Assembly (NCBI GenBank): GCA_003446315.1
Contig: DMBA01000230.1
Location: forward strand, 1-7,448
Direction of reading: 5' to 3'
Origin: Ruminococcus sp.
GTDB taxonomy: Bacteria; Bacillota; Clostridia; Oscillospirales; Ruminococcaceae
DNA: 7,448 nucleotides
Below the pieces are notes generated by a model, which was given only the letters and a program-made list of their open reading frames with translations, ran no database searches and had not been told where the DNA came from. Made by a program: the position numbers and the translations under genes. Shown piece by piece: positions 1-4,917 of this stretch; positions within the stretch are counted from its first letter, which is position 1; each line of letters begins with the position of its first letter.

Positions 1-401
1 CTACAACGACTACAACGACTACAACTACGACAACGACTACAACCACTACGACTACAACTACGACTACAACTACGACAACGACTACGACTACAACGACAAC
101 AACGACTACGACTACAACCACAACGACTACGACTACAACCACTACGACTACAACCACTACGACTACAACAACCACCACAACGACCACTACGACGGAACCC
201 GTCCGTGTGGATTTCGGCTGCGACTTGAATCACGATAACCGCGTCAACATCGCAGATGCCGTGCTGCTCTCTAAACTCCTCACAGAATCGCCCGATCTCA
301 AGCCGTCTGCCGGATTCCTGTTCCCGAACGCCGATCTCGATCATGACGGGCTGTATACCGTTCGTGATCTGATCTACTTAATGCAAAATATCCTTTCATA
401 A
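1..401 (+). CDS. C-terminal part of a dockerin-bearing (cellulosomal) protein with a poly-Thr linker; 5' truncated by the window
   Basis: The open frame enters from the left edge, so the start and the functional N-terminal domain are missing. Codons from 3 to 194 are 64 uninterrupted Thr codons, followed by a short EPVRV spacer and a type I dockerin that runs to the TAA at 399-401. The dockerin shows two EF-hand-like calcium loops: DLNHDNRVNIAD (222-257; ligand positions D, N, D, N, D) and DLDHDGLYTVRD (333-368; D, D, D, T, D). Each is followed by a hydrophobic helix (AVLLSKLL and LIYLMQNIL). Dockerins bind cohesins of scaffoldin proteins outside the cell, so the missing part is probably a carbohydrate-active enzyme, binding module or structural component; which one cannot be said. 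The Thr tract is a flexible and possibly O-glycosylated linker by analogy with Ruminococcus proteins. A strong terminator follows six bases after the stop. Confidence 0.9.
   Translation, partial: TTTTTTTTTTTTTTTTTTTTTTTTTTTTTTTTTTTTTTTTTTTTTTTTTTTTTTTTTTTTTTTTEPVRVDFGCDLNHDNRVNIADAVLLSKLLTESPDLKPSAGFLFPNADLDHDGLYTVRDLIYLMQNILS
3..194 (+). repeat. ACN trinucleotide repeat encoding 64 consecutive threonines
   Basis: Every in-frame codon is ACN. By count there are 20 ACT, 19 ACG, 18 ACA and 7 ACC. A 15-base unit, acgactacaaccact, recurs in tandem from 129 (about 2.6 copies to 167) and appears again in part from 33. The tract may continue upstream of the window. Mixed synonymous codons keep it from being a pure trinucleotide run, yet the short tandem units could still support copy-number change or assembly collapse. 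Confidence 0.95.
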
Positions 402-406
402 AAATA

Positions 407-446
407 AAGGACATACTGCGAAAAACAGTATGTCCTTGCTTTTTTA
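407..446 (+). terminator. Rho-independent terminator of the dockerin gene, probably bidirectional
   Basis: A perfect 12-bp stem (aaggacatactg at 407-418 with cagtatgtcctt at 426-437) encloses a 7-base loop and is followed by a T-rich run at 440-445. On the minus strand the A-rich stretch at 400-408 gives a U-rich tail, so the same hairpin can also end transcripts of the convergent DUF3048 lipoprotein gene, whose stop lies at 457-459. Confidence 0.92.
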
Positions 447-456
447 CGGTTCGCTT

Positions 457-1584
457 TCAGCTGTAAGTGACCGGCGCATCAAATCCGATGATGCCGATAT
501 AGCTCTTGCCCGGATTTACTTGCAGTTCCGCACCGTCTGCCTGATAGACACGGATCGGTGCCGTTTCCGATTCCTTGCGCCATGTGATCGTCTGCATGCC
601 GCCGTTTGCTGCATAATAGCCGGTGCCTTCCGTCAACGCAACATCCATCAGATAATTATCCTCACGCGGATGGATATCTGTTTGCAGGATGAATACATTT
701 TCAAACGAAAGCTGATTGCCGGTGTGCTGGTCGATCTGCGGGCTGCCGGAATGCTGTTTCAGATAAACACCTTTCTCTGCATCATATGTAAATGTGCTGA
801 AATACGCACTGGAAAAACGAAGCGACACTGTTGTTGCCGCGATCTCCGAAGGCGTGAACTGTGCATCTTCTGATACAAACCGGAACATCGGATCCTGATG
901 CGCTTCATCACGTTCTTTCCGATAACCGGATGCTTCCAGATATTCGCCGAGCTTTGCGCCGTCCAGATATCCGGTGTGCTCTGAGGCGTACTTTCCAAGC
1001 CGATCACTGTCACGGAAGAAGATTCTTCCGAACAGGCTGCCGCCGTCCAGATGGTCTATGCCGGTTCTGTTCAGCGTGTCCAGTGCGATTGTTTTATCGG
1101 TGCCCCAGTGACAGTAAAATGCATCCATTCCGAGGCATAAGATCGGGTAATAATACCGGCAGCTTCGCACGGAACAGACATTCGGAACACCCTGATAATC
1201 TGCGTAAACTGCCATCATGCGCGTGATGCCGCCTTCTACCGGCAACTCATAAAGCAGATCTGCGGCTTCAATGCCGTATTGCGGAAGCGCTGCCTTAATA
1301 TTGTTGACCATGACCGCAACCGGTCGTTTTCCCGCTGCACGCTCATTCATAGACGTTGTTCCGGTCAGTGGATTAAAAATCAGATTCACCGGTTCCGGCG
1401 GAACAGTTGTCTCTGTGACCGCTTCTGTCGGAACAGTCGTGTCACTGACGGTTTCTGCCACGACAACGGTCGTTTCAGCAGTTTGCTCACTGACGACTCC
1501 CGATTCGATTTCGATCGGTGTGCCGCAGCCGGTCAATAAAAACATCAGGATCAAACTGATCGTGCCAAACTTTTTCTTACTCAC
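457..1584 (-). CDS. DUF3048 domain lipoprotein (YerB family)
   Basis: The product is a predicted lipoprotein of 375 residues from the start chosen here. VSKKKFGTISLILMFLLTGC is a compact lipoprotein signal with a positively charged n-region, a hydrophobic core and lipobox LLTGC; the Cys would be lipidated and anchored outside the membrane. A Thr/Val/Glu-rich spacer of about 45 residues follows, then the two-part DUF3048 region. The N-terminal half begins at the FNPLTG motif and includes RPVAVMVNN, YGIEAADLLYE and VEGGITRMMAVY; the C-terminal half ends in GKSYIGIIGF. This family, typified by Bacillus subtilis YerB, has no established biochemical role. Start choice: an ATG at 1620 extends the frame by 12 codons, but a TGGTATAAT promoter lies immediately upstream and would place the mRNA start at about that ATG, and no Shine-Dalgarno precedes it. 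The GTG at 1584 has GAAAGGA 11 bases upstream. The gene is monocistronic and converges on the dockerin gene. Confidence 0.9.
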   Translation of the reverse strand: MSKKKFGTISLILMFLLTGCGTPIEIESGVVSEQTAETTVVVAETVSDTTVPTEAVTETTVPPEPVNLIFNPLTGTTSMNERAAGKRPVAVMVNNIKAALPQYGIEAADLLYELPVEGGITRMMAVYADYQGVPNVCSVRSCRYYYPILCLGMDAFYCHWGTDKTIALDTLNRTGIDHLDGGSLFGRIFFRDSDRLGKYASEHTGYLDGAKLGEYLEASGYRKERDEAHQDPMFRFVSEDAQFTPSEIAATTVSLRFSSAYFSTFTYDAEKGVYLKQHSGSPQIDQHTGNQLSFENVFILQTDIHPREDNYLMDVALTEGTGYYAANGGMQTITWRKESETAPIRVYQADGAELQVNPGKSYIGIIGFDAPVTYS

Positions 1585-1595
1585 CTTTTTGGTTT

Positions 1596-1602
1596 TCCTT
1601 TC
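1596..1602 (-). promoter_or_regulatory. Ribosome binding site supporting the GTG start of the DUF3048 lipoprotein
   Basis: On the minus strand GAAAGGA lies 11 bases before the GTG at 1584-1582. The spacing is on the long side, but it is the only Shine-Dalgarno-like sequence near any candidate start of this gene. Confidence 0.5.
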
Positions 1603-1625
1603 TGTTTTTTTCATCAACATTCACT

Positions 1626-1654
1626 ATTATACCACAATCCGTCCTAAAATGCAA
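1626..1654 (-). promoter_or_regulatory. Extended -10 promoter for the DUF3048 lipoprotein gene
   Basis: On the minus strand TGGTATAAT (1634 down to 1626) is a perfect extended -10 element. TTGCAT at 1654-1649, 17 bases upstream, is a weak -35 (3 of 6 matches). The expected transcription start is near 1619, giving a leader of about 35 nt to the GTG start. Confidence 0.7.
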
Positions 1655-1690
1655 TGGGTAAACACAATTTTCAGAATGGCTTAATGAATC

Positions 1691-1733
1691 ATCAGAAAAT
1701 ACGCCGCCTGACGCTTTTTCTTCGTCAGACGGC
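1691..1733 (-). terminator. Rho-independent terminator after the 57-residue gene
   Basis: The 11-base arms are 1723-1733 and 1703-1713. On the minus strand the RNA stem GCCGUCUGACG / CGUCAGGCGGC pairs throughout with one U-G wobble; on the plus strand the same position is a C-A mismatch, so the hairpin is better on the minus strand. A U-rich tail (gtatttt) follows. It lies six bases past the stop of the small gene. Confidence 0.8.
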
Positions 1734-1738
1734 TGTGT

Positions 1739-1912
1739 TCAGGTATCCCGCAGAGCGCTTTTCGGGATACTTTTTTCCAGAACTGTAATCGGTAAATCAT
1801 CCGGTTCAGGTAAATCAGATACCGTTTTGCTGTGATCTTTGTTTCGCTGCACTTCTTCTTTCGGCAGGATCTGTTTTTCAGACATAGAATATGGTTTCTT
1901 GTGCTTTCCCAT
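1739..1912 (-). CDS. Small hypothetical protein, 57 residues
   Basis: ATG at 1912-1910 to TGA at 1741-1739 encodes a polar, charged protein beginning MGKHKKPYSMSEKQ, with an acidic, Pro-rich middle (DLPEPDDLP) and ending IPKSALRDT. It has no signal peptide or membrane segment, and I recognise no family. Evidence that it is real: GGGGGTGA, one base from the extended Shine-Dalgarno GGAGGTGA, lies 4 bases before the ATG; the gene is bounded by the coaX terminator upstream and its own terminator downstream; and its length fits that slot. A longer minus-strand frame over the same bases (from GTG at 1926) gives a Lys/Arg/Cys-rich product with no Shine-Dalgarno and reads through the terminator, so I prefer the 57-residue frame. 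No convincing promoter is visible between 1913 and 1971: a TTGACA at 1943-1938 lacks a matching -10. A function cannot be assigned. Confidence 0.6.
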   Translation of the reverse strand: MGKHKKPYSMSEKQILPKEEVQRNKDHSKTVSDLPEPDDLPITVLEKSIPKSALRDT

Positions 1913-1916
1913 TTGT

Positions 1917-1924
1917 TCACCCCC
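1917..1924 (-). promoter_or_regulatory. Shine-Dalgarno of the 57-residue gene
   Basis: GGGGGTGA on the minus strand is 4 bases before the ATG at 1912 (GG core about 7 bases away). It selects this frame over the overlapping frame that starts at 1926. Confidence 0.6.
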
Positions 1925-1971
1925 ACGCTTTAACTTATGTCAAACTGAGCCGTTTATGCATCGGAACATAC

Positions 1972-2005
1972 AAAAAGCGCCCTCTGCTGGTGCAAAAGAC
2001 GCTTT
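1972..2005 (-). terminator. Rho-independent terminator of the panT-coaX operon
   Basis: Minus-strand RNA forms a 14-bp stem between 2005-1992 and 1987-1974 around the loop ACCA, using U-G wobbles, with a UUUUU run at the end. The wobbles become mismatches on the plus strand, so the hairpin is specific to coaX transcripts. It begins 11 bases past the coaX stop. Confidence 0.88.
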
Positions 2006-2016
2006 CTACTGTATTG

Positions 2017-2781
2017 TTATTGGTTTTTGCGGTAAATAATCATAAGTCCTTTCAACAGCAGATCTTCATCCAGAATGATCTCCCGTTTGCAGTATGGGAT
2101 GATCTTTCCGGCATTGCCGCCTGTTGCAACGACCGTACACGGTTCGCCAAGCTCCTCTTCTATGCGTTCGGTCACGCCGTCAATTGCACCGGCGGTACTG
2201 TAAATGATGCCGCCCTTCATGCAGTCAACTGTGTTCTTGGCTATGATTTTTTTCGGCGGTGACAAAGAGATCATCGGAAGCTGCGAGGCACGGCTGGAAA
2301 GCGAATCCAGCGCAACCCGTACTCCCGGAATAATCAAGCCGCCGAGAAATGTCCGGCTGCGATCCACAACAGAAATAGTTGTTGCTGTTCCGAGATCAAC
2401 TGTTATCACTGGGCAGGCATACAGGGATGATGCTGCAACAGCATCTGTTACACGGTCACTGCCCAGTCCGGCAGGATTATCTACCCGGATCTTTAATCCG
2501 GTTTTGATGCCTGCGCCCACGATCAGCGGATCTTTTCCGATCATTCGCAGCAGCGCTTCCCTTACCGTTTGTGTGACCGGCGGAACAACGGATGAAAGAA
2601 TACAGCCATCAAACTGTGCATGCAGCATACCGTGCAGCTCCAGAACATTCCGGATCAGAACGGTGTATTCCAGACCGGTTGAAAAGTGTTCTGTGGAAAG
2701 ACGCTCCGTAAACAGGAACTGCTCCCCTTCAAAACATCCGACAACAATGTTCGTATTGCCGATATCAACTGCAAAAACCAT
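2017..2781 (-). CDS. coaX: Type III pantothenate kinase CoaX
   Basis: It catalyses ATP-dependent phosphorylation of pantothenate to 4'-phosphopantothenate, the first step of CoA synthesis, in the cytoplasm. At 254 residues it has normal length for the family, which belongs to the acetate/sugar kinase/Hsp70/actin-like fold. Visible motifs are DIGNTN near the N-terminus (residues 6-11, phosphate binding), DNPAGLGSDR at 101-110 (family signature GxGxDR; its Asp is the catalytic base in characterised CoaX enzymes), DLGTATT at 129-135 (second phosphate loop), GGLIIPG at 147-153 and TGG at 220-222. GGAG lies 9 bases before the ATG. The gene begins 15 bp after the stop of the upstream transporter gene, so the two are co-transcribed, and a strong terminator follows. 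Type III enzymes are not inhibited by CoA in characterised members, so control here may be at the level of transcription or uptake. Confidence 0.96.
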   Translation of the reverse strand: MVFAVDIGNTNIVVGCFEGEQFLFTERLSTEHFSTGLEYTVLIRNVLELHGMLHAQFDGCILSSVVPPVTQTVREALLRMIGKDPLIVGAGIKTGLKIRVDNPAGLGSDRVTDAVAASSLYACPVITVDLGTATTISVVDRSRTFLGGLIIPGVRVALDSLSSRASQLPMISLSPPKKIIAKNTVDCMKGGIIYSTAGAIDGVTERIEEELGEPCTVVATGGNAGKIIPYCKREIILDEDLLLKGLMIIYRKNQ

Positions 2782-2796
2782 ATCAAACGCTCCGTA

Positions 2797-3450
2797 TCAG
2801 TTTTCCTTGGATTCTTTATTCAGCGGCAGAATATGTGCCTGATAAAGTGCAGTGCCTACACCGCCGCTGATGACTGTGGATACGATCATTTCTACAACAG
2901 CATTGATGCCGACGAACAGGCAGATGAATACGATCGTACCGGTAAAGGTCTGCGACTGTCCTTTTGCCTCGAACAGATCCTTGATATAGTCCGTTTTGCC
3001 GAACAGCAGCACGAGTGCGCTCATAAAGAAAGCAGTATTGAAAAATGCGGAGCAGAAGCCCGTGATAAAGCTGGATGTACGGAAGCCGATCTTTTTTGAA
3101 AGTCCCTTGTGAATCAGACCGATCAGAAAACCGTCCAGTGCACGCGGTACAAAACGCTGAATAAACGCGAGAAACGGATTGATGGAGACAAGCGTTGCGC
3201 CCATACCGCTTGGTACGCCGATGCCGAAACACTGCAAAAAGCTGAGAATGCCGAATACAGATCCCATGGCAAGTCCGCCTACAGGTCCGAGTGCGATTGC
3301 AGCAATTGCAACCGGGATGATGTTGAGCGTGATCGACAGCGGCCCGATCGGAATTGTGCCGATCGGCGCGAATGAGAACAGCACGAGTATGGCTGTCATC
3401 AGTCCGAGAATCACGATCACTTTGGTGTTGGTTTTGTTTTGCGCTTTCAT
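2797..3450 (-). CDS. ECF transporter substrate-binding (S) component, probably pantothenate-specific (PanT-like)
   Basis: It is a 217-residue integral membrane protein with about six hydrophobic segments (approximately residues 11-29, 41-58, 60-78, 84-112, 127-150 and 170-198). The stretch with PLSITLNIIPVAIAAIALGP (residues 37-56) followed by GGLAMGSVFG and SFLQC is typical of the ECF_trnsprt family (PF12822), whose members bind a vitamin and dock onto the shared EcfT/EcfA module. Pantothenate as substrate is inferred from its position as first gene of an operon with coaX and divergent from coaBC; riboflavin or folate S components are less likely here. No EcfA or EcfT gene is nearby, as expected for group II ECF systems. 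Start: the frame is open to an ATG at 3510, but AGGAGG lies 6 bases before the ATG at 3450, and the predicted transcript starts near 3499, excluding the longer form. Confidence 0.88.
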   Translation of the reverse strand: MKAQNKTNTKVIVILGLMTAILVLFSFAPIGTIPIGPLSITLNIIPVAIAAIALGPVGGLAMGSVFGILSFLQCFGIGVPSGMGATLVSINPFLAFIQRFVPRALDGFLIGLIHKGLSKKIGFRTSSFITGFCSAFFNTAFFMSALVLLFGKTDYIKDLFEAKGQSQTFTGTIVFICLFVGINAVVEMIVSTVISGGVGTALYQAHILPLNKESKEN

Positions 3451-3456
3451 AATATT

Positions 3457-3462
3457 CCTCCT
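3457..3462 (-). promoter_or_regulatory. Shine-Dalgarno AGGAGG deciding the start of the ECF S component
   Basis: A perfect AGGAGG on the minus strand is separated by 6 bases from the ATG at 3450-3448. It rules for this start over two in-frame upstream ATGs at 3510 and 3474. Confidence 0.88.
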
Positions 3463-3474
3463 AGTTGTTATCAT

Positions 3475-3488
3475 TCCCCGAACGGGGA
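3475..3488 (-). other. Small hairpin in the leader of the panT-coaX transcript
   Basis: The sequence tccccgaacgggga is a 6-bp inverted repeat around two bases (UCCCCG UU CGGGGA in the RNA), starting about 11 nt after the predicted transcription start and 12 nt upstream of the Shine-Dalgarno. There is no U-run, so it is not a terminator. It may stabilise the 5' end or serve as a binding site. A similar element sits in the coaBC leader. Confidence 0.5.
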
Positions 3489-3505
3489 TACAATACAGCA
3501 ACACT

Positions 3506-3534
3506 ATCATAGCATAAAATCACGCAAAAGTAAA
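3506..3534 (-). promoter_or_regulatory. Promoter of the panT-coaX operon
   Basis: On the minus strand TTTACT (3534-3529) and TATGAT (3511-3506) are spaced by 17 bases, with TG one base before the -10 (TGCTATGAT, extended -10). Matches to consensus are 4 of 6 and 5 of 6. The predicted transcription start is near 3499, giving a leader of about 50 nt, too short for a known riboswitch class. Confidence 0.75.
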
Positions 3535-3570
3535 CAAAAATCAGAAAATTTGGAGTTTTTGAAAAATGCA

Positions 3571-3610
3571 CTTCCATTTTTGCGCAAAAAATGGTATAAT
3601 TAAATGGAAG
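3571..3610 (+). promoter_or_regulatory. coaBC promoter (extended -10) flanked by a 9-bp inverted repeat, possible operator
   Basis: TGGTATAAT at 3592-3600 is a perfect extended -10; no good -35 lies 16-18 bases upstream. The expected transcription start is near 3607. The 9-bp arms cttccattt (3571-3579) and aaatggaag (3602-3610) are perfectly complementary, with centres 31 bp apart (about three helical turns), and bracket the -10. Inside, ccattttt-gcgc-aaaaaatgg (3574-3594) is a second, near-perfect inverted repeat. The left arm lies upstream of the transcription start, so this would act as DNA rather than as an RNA hairpin. Confidence 0.65.
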
Positions 3611-3624
3611 TCCCGTTTTCGGGA
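3611..3624 (+). other. Hairpin at the 5' end of the coaBC transcript
   Basis: tcccg-tttt-cggga forms a 5-bp stem with a 4-base loop about four bases after the predicted transcription start, 15 nt before the Shine-Dalgarno GGAGGG (3640-3645). It resembles the hairpin in the divergent panT leader (CCCCG/CGGGG). Confidence 0.45.
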
Positions 3625-3652
3625 TAATTCTTTTCAAACGGAGGGTTATCAA

Positions 3653-4864
3653 ATGCTGAAAGGAAAAACCGCCGTCATCGGTGTGACAGGAAGCATCGCT
3701 GCTTACAAAATTCCGAATCTTGTCAGAATGCTCACAAAACAGCACTGTAATGTGCAGGTTCTGATGACACAGAATGCTACACAATTCATCAATCCGATTT
3801 CTTTTGAATCCCTGACCGGAAACAAGTGCCTGATCGACACCTTTGACCGTAATTTTCAGTATAGTGTGGAACATGTCGCACTTGCAAAACAGGCAGATGT
3901 TGTGATGATCGCACCCGCTTCTGCCAATGTGATCGGTAAAATCGCCGGCGGTATTGCAGATGATATGCTGACAACAACTGTCATGGCGTGTACCTGCAAA
4001 AAGATCATTGCTCCCGCTATGAACCATAATATGTACCATAACCCTATCGTGCAGGATAATCTCAAAAAGCTCGCTTCCTATGGCTATGAGATCTGCACAC
4101 CGGATACCGGAAGACTCGCAAACGGCGACATCGGCGACGGCAGAATGCCAGAGGAAAAAGTGCTTTATGCCTATATTCTCCGCGAAATTGCACGGGAAAA
4201 AGATCTTGCCGGTAAAAAAGTGCTTGTCACGGCAGGTGCGACCCGTGAACCGCTGGATCCTGTCCGGTTTGTGACCAACCATTCTTCCGGAAAAATGGGA
4301 TTCGCTGTTGCACAGGCTGCAATGCTGCGCGGCGCGGATGTTACCGTCGTTGCTGCCCATACAGATGTAGAACCGCCGCTGTTCGTCGAAACAGTACCGG
4401 TTGTTTCTGCGGAAGATATGTTCCGGGCGGTCACAGAACGGGCTGCTGATGCGGATATTATCATCAAAGCAGCCGCCGTTTCGGATTATACGCCGCTCTC
4501 CGTTGCAGATCAGAAAATCAAAAAAGCGGACGGTACTTTTACCATTGAGCTGAAACGCACAAAGGATATCCTGAAATATCTCGGCGAACATAAGAAAGAC
4601 GGTCAGTTCCTGTGCGGTTTTTCAATGGAAACTGAGCATGTTGCGGAGAATTCCAGAAAAAAACTCGTATCCAAAAACTGCGATATGATCTGTGCAAACA
4701 GTCTTCGGACTGCCGGTGCAGGATTCGGAACGGATACCAATATCCTGACGCTGATTACCGCAGACAGCGAAAAGGAACTTGAGATCATGTCAAAAGAAGA
4801 AGCTGCACATTGCATTTTCGACCGTATCCTCGAAATGCAGCAGGCAAATACCACGGAAGCATAA
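3653..4864 (+). CDS. coaBC: Bifunctional phosphopantothenoylcysteine decarboxylase / phosphopantothenate-cysteine ligase CoaBC
   Basis: It makes 4'-phosphopantetheine from 4'-phosphopantothenate: the C-terminal CoaB domain joins cysteine using CTP, and the N-terminal FMN-dependent CoaC domain decarboxylates the product. At 403 residues it has the usual length. CoaC (about 1-185) shows GVTGSIAAYK at 10-19 (FMN binding), the catalytic His of VEHVALA (H74), APAS at 87-90 and PAMNHNMY at 121-128. The later clamp motif reads GRLANGDIGDGRM, with Asn157 where characterised enzymes have the catalytic Cys. CoaB (about 188-395) shows VTAGATREPLDPVRFVTNHS (192-211, including the conserved Asn209), SSGKMG, AAAVSDY at 273-279, KIKK at 288-291 and GFSMETE. 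The frame is open back to an ATG at 3566, upstream of the promoter; GGAGGG 7 bases before the ATG at 3653 sets the start. Confidence 0.97.
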   Translation: MLKGKTAVIGVTGSIAAYKIPNLVRMLTKQHCNVQVLMTQNATQFINPISFESLTGNKCLIDTFDRNFQYSVEHVALAKQADVVMIAPASANVIGKIAGGIADDMLTTTVMACTCKKIIAPAMNHNMYHNPIVQDNLKKLASYGYEICTPDTGRLANGDIGDGRMPEEKVLYAYILREIAREKDLAGKKVLVTAGATREPLDPVRFVTNHSSGKMGFAVAQAAMLRGADVTVVAAHTDVEPPLFVETVPVVSAEDMFRAVTERAADADIIIKAAAVSDYTPLSVADQKIKKADGTFTIELKRTKDILKYLGEHKKDGQFLCGFSMETEHVAENSRKKLVSKNCDMICANSLRTAGAGFGTDTNILTLITADSEKELEIMSKEEAAHCIFDRILEMQQANTTEA

Positions 4865-4867
4865 AGA

Positions 4868-4910
4868 AAGCGTCCGAAAGATGGTGAATCCCCTCTTTCG
4901 GACGTTTTTT
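4868..4910 (+). terminator. Rho-independent terminator of coaBC, probably bidirectional
   Basis: A perfect 10-bp stem (cgtccgaaag at 4871-4880 with ctttcggacg at 4895-4904), extendable by one A-T pair, is followed by TTTTTT at 4905-4910. On the minus strand it is followed by ctttcttta, so it may also end the convergent dockerin gene, whose stop is at 4918-4920. Confidence 0.92.
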
Positions 4911-4917
4911 ATTCATA

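Noticed and set aside
1..194. Regular repeat resembling a CRISPR or satellite array
   Set aside because: The period is three bases, in frame with the dockerin, and encodes only Thr; there are no spacers or longer conserved repeats.
430..1684. Several plus-strand open frames opposite the DUF3048 gene
   Set aside because: They are antisense to a clear lipoprotein gene, lack Shine-Dalgarno sequences and give Cys/Arg/His-rich products without domains.
1681..1926. 81-residue minus-strand frame starting at a GTG
   Set aside because: No Shine-Dalgarno before it, basic Cys-rich composition, and it reads through a terminator; the overlapping 57-residue frame has a good Shine-Dalgarno.
1913..1971. 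Promoter for the 57-residue gene based on TTGACA at 1943-1938
   Set aside because: At 17-base spacing the sequence is GTGAAC, not a -10 box, and it would overlap the Shine-Dalgarno.
2204..2842. 212-residue plus-strand frame opposite coaX
   Set aside because: Antisense to an unambiguous CoaX; Ser/Thr/Arg-rich product with no recognisable motif or ribosome binding site.
3451..3652. Riboswitch in the panT or coaBC leader
   Set aside because: Predicted leaders are only about 50 nt and contain only one small hairpin each, too little for known vitamin or CoA-related riboswitch classes.
3461..4591. 376-residue minus-strand frame opposite coaBC
   Set aside because: Cys/His/Phe-rich shadow of coaBC that runs across the intergenic promoters; no ribosome binding site or family pattern.
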